A DNA stretch of 64,000 nucleotides from Klebsormidium nitens. Its lineage: Eukaryota; Streptophyta; Klebsormidiophyceae; Klebsormidiales; Klebsormidiaceae. The notes under the pieces are model-generated. The model did no database searches and was not told the DNA's origin. It saw only the letters and a list, made by a program, of their open reading frames with translations. Location: positions 62,001 to 126,000 of the forward strand of contig DF237127.1 of NCBI GenBank assembly GCA_000708835.1, written 5' to 3'. The number at the start of each line of letters is the position of its first letter. Positions within the stretch are counted from its first letter, which is position 1. The translations under genes were made by a program, and so were the position numbers. Of this stretch, positions 34,573-45,700 are shown in pieces.

Positions 34573-35064
34573 GGCTGCCTCCACACTGCCGGATACTTGG
34601 GTCGTCGGCTACTCCGAGTACCCCCCTCTGGAGTATCCCGGGCAAGTAGCCCGTCCAGACTGCGGGATACTCCACCCGGCTACTTTGCGTTCCGCGATGA
34701 TCGGGAGCTACTTTGCCTTATCACGTGTGAACGAGTAGCCCGGCAAGTATCCTTCAAAAAGTAGGCTACTTGGCCGGCTACTCGGCGGTTGGCCAATCAG
34801 ATTTCAGCATAACGGTCCAGTTGTTGAACCGGACGCGTGCGAACATCGACAGTCTGCTTTCTTGAATGATTGCTCAAATCTTTGAGTCAACGTGGCACGC
34901 TGAGAGTGACCGGCGGAAGTAGCCGGTGTCCAAAGTAGCCCCCAGTGTGGAAGCGGCTACTTCGGCTCCCGCATTTTGCGGAGAAGCTCCCGGTTCCTTG
35001 GAGAAACTTGAGAAGTAGCCGGGTACTCCAGTATCCCCAAGTATCCCCCAGTGTGGAGGCAGCC
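34573..35064. mobile_element. 492-bp non-autonomous DNA transposon, copy 2
   Basis: Same orientation, ends and length as copy 1, with scattered substitutions (for example gatcggaagc versus gatcgggagc). ACG is duplicated at 34570-34572 and 35065-35067. A different 3-bp duplication from copy 1 shows an independent insertion rather than a segmental copy. Three-base duplications occur in PIF/Harbinger and CACTA elements; the GGC terminus does not settle which. Confidence 0.92.
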
Positions 35065-35067
35065 ACG

Positions 35068-36709
35068 GGAGTATTTATGCCACACCACGTGCATGGCCTG
35101 AAATGCGGATCATGTCGACACTGCCTGAGCGGACGGTGCGGACCGCATGCATATGTCGATCCGAGTCCCGACTGAGTCTATAAACCGCGGCTCGCAAATA
35201 GGATCCTACGGTCGATCGCGCGGGACTCGGCAGGCAGGCGAGTAGTACATACTACATAGTAGAAAGTTGTAAAAGTGTGAACGCAGAAGTGTTACCGAGG
35301 CCGGCATCGTAAACCGTACGATACTCAGATGCGCGTAGAATCTGTTAAATCCGGAATTCACTACCAGGACCATTCAGGATCGACCCCTGACTTGCGGCCT
35401 TATCTCATACCATCGCACAGCTCAATCGACCGGGTGCGACAAAGTGCCCCGGGTAATCCAACCGGCAAAGAAACGTACCCTCAAATCGTGGTCCCGGTAC
35501 CTTTAACCGTGTTCAACAAGCCCTTGAGTCTTAGGGTGAAAGGCTTCCATAAACCTCACTGGTTTGACAGCGGGACCCTGCTAAACCCTGGATTGTCCTG
35601 TTGAAACCATCTCGGTGAGGATTTCACCGGGAGGCTATTTTGAAGATGTACCGGGCTATTCATAGTCCAGCGATCGTGTGCGCTTATACCCTGATGATGC
35701 AAGCCCCTTGTGGAAAGTGCCTGTGAACACTTTTACAACTGTCTTCTTTGCCCGTTTTGCGGCAGTGACGGCCCGGGCCGGGGCCTGCCAGCGGCCGCCG
35801 CGGCAGCCCCGCGGCCGGGCATAGTATGCTTCAAACTAGCATGTATAAAAATCTGCATACTAAAGGTATATGAAACCGGGCCCCCGGCGCGCGGGGCCCC
35901 GGCCGGGCGCGCGGGTGGTTGTGCCGGGCACTGAGTTTGGTTTTGCCGGTGCCCGCAAGGGGCCGGGGGGGTCCGGCAATGGTAACTTTAAACAGCCATC
36001 AGATCCTGCAATGGTCGATTCCATTCGCAGATCGGAGGCGCGCATGGTCTTCTTCGCGATTCTACATCGAAGCGCTCTGGAGTACCTTTTCCCCACCCAC
36101 AAAAAGGCGGGTCCAAGAAAGAAGCCAATGGACCCTGGGGGGGTTTTTAACGGCTCCAGCGTAGTCTAATTTAGACAGATTTCGATGTAGAATAGTGTTA
36201 GAAGCTCCCATTTGAGTGAGGCTTGCATGCAAGTCGATCGAAAACACTCATAAGCGTTGCCTATAACGAGCTCGAACCTATAAGAATATAAGATAAGTTG
36301 CCTCTAGAAATAGAACTCGGCGTATACGCATCGAGTTGCTTGTGGTAGTTCTATGCTCTTTTTGGGATCTGTAGGAGCATAGAATGAGAACCATTGACAC
36401 ATCCCATCTCCGTACCGGTAAAACGGTCGGATTGTAAATGATACCATCAGATTCGGTAGCCGCAGCCTCGGAACGTAGGATACGGTACCAGGTAACCTGG
36501 CCTGGCACGGACTCGGACTCGATCGGAGTCCGATGCCCCGCCAACTGGGCGGTAACGGTGTTTTATCGTGCTTCCGCGGTGACTGCACTGCTCTGACAGG
36601 CTGCATGACTGCGCCAGCAGCACAGCACGCCTTGCAAGCCGCATGCGGCTCAAAAACTTGAAACCGCGCACTTTTCCACAGCTCGGCTTCATTTGCAGAG
36701 GTGTCCGGT
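35068..36709. other. Upstream region of DCAF1, repeat-like, with a GC-rich block
   Basis: A 22-bp imperfect inverted repeat (35261-35282 and 35723-35744, core GTTGTAAAAGTGT) brackets about 480 bp. It is followed by two very GC-rich palindromic blocks (35770-35820 and 35876-35930) around an AT-rich hairpin (agtatgc ... gcatact) holding TATAAAAA. DCAF1 promoter and leader lie nearest 36700. No gene was recognised. Confidence 0.5.
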
Positions 36710-39700
36710 ATGGCGGGGCCCTCAGGCATTGGTGCTGCTGGCGCCATGCCGGCTGACGACCGGATGCCCACCCTTCCGCCGATCGCTGCACCGGCGTCCC
36801 CTAATCGCAATGCTGACAACGTGGTTCCTCGTGCGAGGGATCTCATCAGACAGATCAATGCCGCGCAGAGAGGGCCTGATCCTCAGTGGCTGCATGAGCT
36901 GGCGGGGTTGTTGGAAGAGGAGGAGAGACGGTAAGAAGCACGTTTTATGGATTCCTTTTGAGATCATTTTTTTAGGGTTTGGAAGTTATGTTTCTCTTTG
37001 GTATCTTTTCTGAGAGGCAGGAGAGAATATGCGGTGCTTGTCTAGATTTCATTACCCGTCTTGGAAAAAACTTCCTCTTTTGAGAGGCTGCCAGCGTCAG
37101 CAACACATGACGGTTCAAGAAAGGGTTAGAGAGAGGTGTGAGAAAGGCAGTATTTTAGAAGTGGTGGTGGTACTTGTTCAACAAAATAGAAAGCTGGAAA
37201 ATGCTGCAGGAACTGGTGGTGTGGCTGCATGACTTTGTAGGGAGACGCCATGGGGTGGTCTTGCAGTTCGCAAGCAGACGAGGAAAATCCCCCTTTGCAT
37301 GTTTCCTGACATGAGTTCGTTTGACCACCAATCAAGAAAAAGCAAAGGACCGTTCCTTGTTCGGTTTAATGTTAGCAAAGGATGAATTATCCAGTGGAAT
37401 TTGCTGGTGGCAGTTTGCATGTATGGAAACCCTGAAAGAAGTCGACCCTGATATCTGAACTATGATGAAACCGAAAACCTAAACCATAACACCTAACCCT
37501 ATGAACCTAAACCCTGATTGGATGTCTGTTACATCACAGGTACCAGGAGCATATGGGCCACCCATTCACCAACACGCGCTCTTCCTACACCATTGGCCGC
37601 CTGATCAATCTCGCCCGAGACGATGATGATTTTTTCGAGTTAGTCAGCATCCGACTCTTGGTTGAACCAAACCATCCTACGAGCCTCAGGGCTGCCGCGG
37701 CGCGCTTGACACTAGCGTGCTCCTCAGTCTGGCTCTTCCCCTTCATCCTGGACGATAGTGTCTTGGAGAAGCTGATCGAGTGGACCAAAGAAGAGTCGCC
37801 GGAAGACGAGGAGCGGTTCCTAACTAGACCCGGGGCCAAATGGGGGAGGGATGCGGAGAAACGGGACAAGGAGTTGTTAAGAACATATGCGACAGGTTTG
37901 CTCGCCGTTGCGCTGCAGAACGAGGAGATTGTGGACGACGTCGTTCGGCAGGGCCTTGTGGAGCCGTTGGTAAAGTTTCTGAGGAGGTCTGTGCTTAGGA
38001 ACGATGGAAAGGTGGGGGCGAAACAGGGCCCCAAAGTTGGAGCGCAGCCAGGTTTGTTCAGCCCTGGGGGGGCGGCAAGGAAGAGGACGAAAGTGTCATT
38101 GGACACCCCCTGGAAAGATGAAAACCGCATGGCAGGTGAGAACGTGCCCGAGGGGGGGGTGGAGGCAAGAGTGGAAGGGAAAGGGAAGGGGAAAATAGAC
38201 GAGGCGAATGCCGAGAATGATGAGGGGTTTGAGGGGGAGTCCGATGAAGCTTTGGACGAGTTTTACCACCGGCAGGGGATTGAGGGGGATGGAGAGGATC
38301 TTGACGAAGAAGGGGGGCCAGAGATTGGAAGAGTGGGGCAGAAGACCAGCAAGAGCGAGCGAAGGAAAAGTAAGACGGCAAGGGGGGTGGGTAAGAAGCG
38401 AGCAACCGTTGAGGAAGGGGGCAATGGGGCTAGCGGGGAGGGAACAGCTGGCGAGGAGCTGGGGGGCCCGGAGCGGAAACGGCGGAAGTCGCGAAAAGGG
38501 GGAGAGCAAGGAAGTGAAATCCCTGGGGGGGCTTCGGTGTCTGAGGGTTTGGCCCAAATTGGGCCTGGCAAGTTAGTGGGAGAAACGGCACGTGATGTCG
38601 AGTTGGATAGGGCAGGGGCGGCAGCACTGACACGGGCCAATGAGGAGGAGACAGGTGGCGGCACGGCGGCGGCGGCTGAGCTGGCGCAGGAGGTGCGGAC
38701 GGAGGGGAATGGCGCGGACGCCCGAAAGGAGGGGTTTGGAGGGGAGACGATTCAGAACGCTGGGGAAAGCTCACGGAAAACTGACCAGAGGAGAGCGAAA
38801 GCGAGTGATATTGAGGGGGAAACAGGGGGAGGAAACGAACGGCCTGGGTGTAGTAAGGATGCGCAAGAGGGGACAGAAAGCAAGTTATCTGAAGGACGGA
38901 GAGCTAGCGAGGGTGAGGGTGGGAAGGCAAAGAGGAAAGAGAAAGATCTTCGGTTTGTGCTGGCACGAGCGAGGGAGGCAGCGGAGAGCGAGGCTAGGGA
39001 TGCCGGGGCACCGCAGGAGGCAGTGGTTGCAGCAGGAGATGCGGCTTATGAGTCGGTAAGTCGAAGGATTTGTCGCGTTTACAAAGCCGGATTTGAGTCC
39101 CGCAGAGGCGTCCTCTTATTGTCCCCCCTTGCTTCCTTTCTCTGTGCTTTTCGATGAGGGGGAGACTCTTCGTGTGCAAGGAAGGCCGTTGTGTGTATGT
39201 ACAGTTGGCAGTCCTCCAGTTGTTTTTTGGTAGATGCTGACACGAGCTCTCAAAACCCAGGTTTCTTCACCACTTTTCGCTTTGAAATTAGTCAGGTACA
39301 GGTTTCTGCATCTTTTGACGGAGGCCTATCGCAACTGCGTCTAGACAAAGCAAGTAGCTACGGATTCTGGATTGAGGCCCCTCAGTGATTCTTCAACAAC
39401 GCAGGCCTTGGCTCTATCTTCTCCATTCGTCCTCTGCGTCCTCCAATTCCTCCTGCGACGCTCTTCTTTAACCACGCGTTATGCAGGTCGTGCTTAAGCC
39501 AACCCTGTGCTAACCGTTCTGTCTGCCGGCAAAACGCAGGCAGAATTTCCTGTTTTTGCCAGTCAGGTCATAGCCTAGCTAAGCCTGTGCTAAATGCTCC
39601 GACCCACCTTTCTTCTGCTTCAGGTGAAGTCCGCCCACGCCGACGCTCTGGCCGCCGGCAAAACGCAAGAAGAGGCAGTTACTTCCGCAATCGGCGCCGC

Positions 39701-42700
39701 GGACGCAGTCGAGGACGCAGCGAAGCAGGCGGCTTCCGCCAAAGCGCAGCAGGAGGAAGCGAAGAAAGCAAAGCGCAAAGACCCCGAGCCGGAGAACGCA
39801 AAGTCTCAAACAGAAGGTGACGCAACCCTTCCGCAAGGGGTTGATGGGAGCAGAATACGAAAGCTGAGAGAGCGGTACTCTATCCAGTGTCTCGCATCTC
39901 TGGGGGAGTATCTCGAGGCGCTTGGGCCGGTGCTCCGAGAACGGGGGATCGACATATGCCTCGCCCTGCTTCGCCGGCAGCCGGACGGTCCGGTGACCGC
40001 GGAAGCTGCGTCCGAAGTCGCGGACAGTCTGAAGCTCGTGTGCAGTCTGCTTGCGCACCGGCGGTTCGCTCTGCTGTTCGTCGACCGGGGGGGTGTGAAT
40101 GCGTTCCTGCAAGTGGTGCGAACGCCACACACGTACACGGGCCTCTCTCTGTGCCTATTCGCACTCGCGTCAATCCAGGCGGTGATGGAGCGGGTGTGCT
40201 CGCTCCTGGGGGATGAGGTCAGCGGGTGCGTCGAGTTAGCGCTAACCCTAATTTCGTGCACGCACGACCCCGCGCGGAAGAACGCCGCGCTGTTCTTCGG
40301 CTCCGCGCTCGTCTTCAAAGCCGTCATCGATGCGTTCGACGCGCAGGGGGGGCTTAAGCGCCTGCTCAGCCTCCTGCGAGCCGCGATGGCGCTGCGCGCC
40401 GAGATGACGTCATCCGGGCGTCAGATCGCGTTTCACACCGTCCTCGCGATCCGGCAGTACCTCCGCAGTCACCTGGTGCTCTTGGTTGAGTCTCTAAAGC
40501 AGTCCCTCAAGGGGGGGGCTCAAACGGCGGGGAAAGAAGGGGGGGGAAAGAGGGGGTCCCGGCCAATCGACGTCAGCGATGCGGCGTATGAGTCCGTGGC
40601 AATCATGGTTCACAGGGACCGGAGACTTGGGCCGGTTTTTGTGAAGGCGCGGTGGCCGGCTCTAGAGGCGTTTCTGGACCTGGGGGGTCCGGGGGTGATG
40701 CTGGAACTGGCCAAGCCACGACCGCAGATCCAAAGCGCGGAGAGGTGAGTGGCTAATTCTGTGGTTGTGCCGCTTAGGTTCTGAGTATGAGTTGTTGAGC
40801 GGGCTGCATTATCATGATTTGCAGAATATGAGGGCGTCCTGAGGGTTCCTTCTCGGAATGCGGCTGGCAAAGGGAATGCGACAGATGCATGTCGCCATTT
40901 GTTGATGAGGCACTGGCACTCGTACTTGTACACGGGCATTGAGAGCCTTAAGATGGTGAGATGTGAAAAGGTTTACTGTGAAAATTGATCCACTTCCGGT
41001 TTTATCAGCATGCTGAGGGTTCGAGGATCTCGCATAGTTGGACGCTCGGTCGGAGAAAGCCAGGAATTCCGCAGATTCTGTTCACGACGTTCGATTTGGA
41101 AATCCTGATGTGTCCGCTTCAAAAGCTTAGCGTCTGGTTACTCAACAAAGGCCGAGCTTATACCTCTTCAACCTTGGAGGGTCGTCACTTTGGACCGTTG
41201 ACATGCTTTCAACCTTTCAAACGCTTCTTCTTGGGAAAAGCGGAACTGAAGCGAGGAGCTGCATCCTTGACTTGAAAAGTTCTCACGCTTTGTTTGTCCG
41301 CACAATTTGTGAGAATAGCACAACACTTGCCGAGCTCGGATATGTTCCCCTGCTCAGAAACAGTTCCGACACCGGTCATGCCGCCCTCGACGTCCTCAAC
41401 ATTAGCACTCTGGCGCCGTGCTCTCAGCGCGCGTCCCCTTTTTTTCGGTGCTTTTCCCTTCAGCTTTCTTCCCAGCTTTTGTATTTCTCGAGCGTCTTCC
41501 CTCTTCTTCATAAGCCAGGCAGCTCTGATGTGACAGTACAGAGCTTAGAGCACTCGGCATCCAATCTACTTTTCTTGCTCAAATAGGNNNNNNNNNNNNN
41601 NNNNNNNNNNNNNNNNNNNNNNNNNNNNNNNNNNNNNNNNNNNNNNNNNNNNNNNNNNNNNNNNNNNNNNNNNNNNNNNNNNNNNNNNNNNNNNNNNNNN
41701 NNNNNNNNNNNNNNNNNNNNNNNNNNNNNNNNNNNNNNNNNNNNNNNNNNNNNNNNNNNNNNNNNNNNNNNNNNNNNNNNNNNNNNNNNNNNNNNNNNNN
41801 NNNNNNNNNNNNNNNNNNNNNNNNNNNNNNNNNNNNNNNNNNNNNNNNNNNNNNNNNNNNNNNNNNNNNNNNNNNNNNNNNNNNNNNNNNNNNNNNNNNN
41901 NNNNNNNNNNNNNNNNNNNNNNNNNNNNNNNNNNNNNNNNNNNNNNNNNNNNNNNNNNNNNNNNNNNNNNNNNNNNNNNNNNNNNNNNNNNNNNNNNNNN
42001 NNNNNNNNNNNNNNNNNNNNNNNNNNNNNNNNNNNNNNNNNNNNNNNNNNNNNNNNNNNNNNNNNNNNNNNNNNNNNNNNNNNNNNNNNNNNNNNNNNNN
42101 NNNNNNNNNNNNNNNNNNNNNNNNNNNNNNNNNNNNNNNNNNNNNNNNNNNNNNNNNNNNNNNNNNNNNNNNNNNNNNNNNNNNNNNNNNNNNNNNNNNN
42201 NNNNNNNNNNNCCAATCTACTTTTCTTGCTCAAATAGGAACGATGCAACGCCGGGTCTTCTCGCAGAGTTGCTAACCCCGAGCAAGTTTTTTCCTTCCAG
42301 GTACTCCTCTGACACCGCTCACGCCGCCCTCGACGTCCTCTCAATTGTCACTTTAGCACCCTACTCTCACCGCGCCGTCGTCTCCGCGCAACTCGCCTCC
42401 GACGACTCTCGCACCGGCATGTCGATCATCCTGGACGCAGCAGGGGGGCAGGCTTTCAGCGACCCGGAAATAATCGCCGCGGCTCTGGGCGTGCTGGTGC
42501 ACGTTGTTTGTCCCCCCCCGGCGCTGGCAAAACCGTCCGCAAGCCCCCAGGTAAGATTGCTTGTGGTCTCACTGACGAATGTGCTGGGTCTGATGCTCTG
42601 GATGTCTACCAGATTAAATTTCGCTCTTTTAGATTTTTGTGATTGTTTCCTTTGTCGTCTTCATATTTGTTGCTTCTGTCAAAATCCTCCGCAATTCCCT

Positions 42701-45700
42701 GCAATCGTTTCTTCGCATGCCGCGACCAAGAATTCGCCACCCAGGCGTGGATTTGTTATCTTCGACATTTTCACGATTCACCAACTCGTAACTTTTTGGA
42801 AAGTTAAGGGTACTCCTGATCGCTCATTCCCACTTACAAGCGGAGGACCTTACGATTCGCTCAGGTTGCTGTTGCTATGACCTGCTCTAATTTAAGCTAA
42901 CCACTTCTTCCTTTCTTCAGGGGGGCGAAACAACGCCCGGGCCCAACCGGGGCCTCGTGGGCGATCTGCGGATCTCTCTTGGACCCGGGGGGGGCGGCGC
43001 AGGGCTCGCTAGTCTGATGGAACAAGGGTTCAAGCAAGCGAGGGAGGCGGTTCGACAGCACAACGGAATCAAGGTTTTGCTGTCGTTGCTTCACCCGCGG
43101 ACGGCGCTCCCCCCCGGGACGGCGGATGTGGTGCGCGCGCTTGCGTGCCACGCGCTTTTGGGCCTGGCGAGGGACCCGGCGATTGCGCACATTTTGACGA
43201 AATTGCAGGTGAGGGGGGAAGCATCTTTCCAAGCTGTTCTCTGAAAGTTGTCCTCTGAAAGTTTTTCTTCTTTCCATATGTTCTCGGTTGAGACTGTTCG
43301 AACAAGCTCGCTCACGCGCTTTGGGGCTTGCGAGAGATTTGGCAATCGTGGACATCCTGACCAAGTTGCAGGTAAGTGGGGTCATCTTCTTCTGTTCATC
43401 CGTTCACCTCAGCTCATTCAAATACCTTTGTCAGACCTGGTTATAGTCAAGGATTAGCTACAAATGCAAAAGAGGAGAGTTGTAAGCGCCTTCGGGCCCG
43501 GACCCGGTGATCGCGCACTTTCTCATCAAATTGCAGGTAAGGAGGGCTTGCTTGTGTAGCCGTGCTCTCGTGTGCTGCATTCACTGTCAGAGGAAGACTT
43601 TGTGCATGACTGAAGAGAGATTTCATATCTGCAGAGACTTGTCCTGTCGATAGAAGAGTAATCTCATCCGAAGTGCTGTTGACACGCTTGGCCTTTATGG
43701 TAGACCAAGCACAGTGCTGGACCCTTCAGGGCGGCCTCTGATCACCCTGGTTGCGTCGAAGGAGAGGCAGAAGGGGGTACTAAACATCAGAGCAAAGCAA
43801 AGAAAAGTCTTTGCTCATTGCGTGTTTGTATCTCCCTTGTTTCCAGGTCGGACGCATGCTGTCCGAACTCGTCCGCGACTACGAGTCGTACGGCCCCCAG
43901 CGCCCGTCCGGAACCCAAGCCTCGCGCAACGCCGGCACTCCCGCTCCCGATGCGGCGATGACGTCATCCGCGCCCCAGTGGCCGAGCGTGTTCAAGAAGG
44001 CGGCGCTGGACCTGATTGCGCTGACGTCAGCAGGCGTAAGCACGAAGGGCGCGAGCGCTGCGGCCGCCAGCGAGGCGGCGGCGCCGACGATGCGGAGGAT
44101 CGAGAAGGCGGCGATAGCAGCCGCGACCCCGATAAGCTATCCCCCGCAGGAGCTCCTGCAGGTTATCCATGTGAGTCTGTATGTCGAGATTTGGTCACTC
44201 GCTGTCGGTGTCCTTCCTTGTTTTAAGTTATCAAGTTATAAGTATGTCCTTCTCTGGCCCACGTGCTGATCGAGATGCCCCACATTCATGATAAAGGCTC
44301 ACGTCAGAGCTGGCGGGAAGCGAACAACCGTCAGCCGGTTGCAAGCGGCTTCCGAGTGTTTCCGACAACCCAGCAGGCGACTTTGGAGGAATGTCTTTAT
44401 GACCGATTGCAAAGCCAGGTCTCACGCATGCGGTTGGCTGAACTTTAAATAGAAAGTCAGAGCTCGTGTCGAGCTGGCGCTTGGAAATCACATTGGGTTA
44501 AGGACTACCTTATCAGAGCTTTTAGCTTGTTCGAAAATGGCAGACGTTTCTAAGTGGATGCGGTTTGTGTGGACCCCGGTCGTTCCTGCTCCGTTGTCAA
44601 GGAAAGCGACCCCTTTCCGATCCTGAGATGGCATGGAAGGCTTGCACGAGGCCGGATTCACATTCTTCCTGATTGGGCCGTTCTTCCTTCCTGCAGGAGC
44701 ATCTCACGGCCTGCGGTCTCGACAAGGCCGCAGCCGCACTCCAACAAGAAGCCCACTTGCCCCTCGTTTCTAAGGGGGACGAAGAAACCGGCTCAGAGAC
44801 GGGCCCTCAGTCCACTGCTAAAGAGCTCAAACCCTTCCCCTCCAACGCCACCCCGACCGGCTTTCTGGTAGGCTCTACTGAACCCGGAACAAGCGGGGTT
44901 ATCGCTGGAGCAACTAGAGCCGGCTCAAATCTGACGAAGCGATCCCTCTCGATCGCGGCCAACGTTCGAGATCCCAATGCCGAACAGGGGCCGTTGTCCC
45001 CCCCCGAAGCAGATGGTGTGAGCACCCCTCAACGGACCCCTCTCTGTAAACGGAAAGCAACGGAGCCGATCTCACCCCCCCGGAAGCGGTTGAACACCGG
45101 GGAGTCTCGGTTCGGGGGGGCGAGGCGAACCGTGTCCCCTGAGCCGGACTTGCCCCCCGGTGCAGTGCCCGCGTCGGAGTCAAAACCGCACGTCTACAGA
45201 ACGCCCACAGCAGTTTGCCCTAACCCCTTGCCCGACCAGTCGGCCATCAACCCGTATTACTGGCAGTACGCAAACAACACCCCAAACCGAACCACTACCC
45301 TTCCCGCCATGTCAGATTCCCAATACCTCGAGTCGGCCTTCACGAGCGAGCGTGGGAGCGGTAATGGTAACGAGCCCCCAACCGTTACCACCACGCTTGA
45401 CTCCATCGTCACCCAGTACCTCAAACAGCAGCATAGGCTATGCCCCGCGCCCATAACCACTCTCCCTCCGCTGTCTCTCCACCATAACCACGTTTGTCCG
45501 GAGCCGAGGCGGCCGCTCGATGCACCTGCGAACTTCAGCGCGAGACTGTTGGCGAGACAGTGGAGCCCTCGGTTTGGGGGGATGGGTGGGCGGAGACAGG
45601 AAAAGCACATGGTGTACAGTAGGTGAGTTCGAAGCAGACGCGGTTGCCGCACTTTGATTTGCTGTGACAAATGCTAATCGAAGTGATCCACGACAATATG

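Noticed and set aside
37460-37530. Interstitial telomere in DCAF1 intron 1
   Set aside because: Only scattered CCTAAACC/CCTAACCC variants, no uninterrupted tandem run; at most telo-box-like motifs.
41508-42344. 278-codon minus frame spanning the first N gap
   Set aside because: Openness comes from Ns; no supporting sequence on either side.
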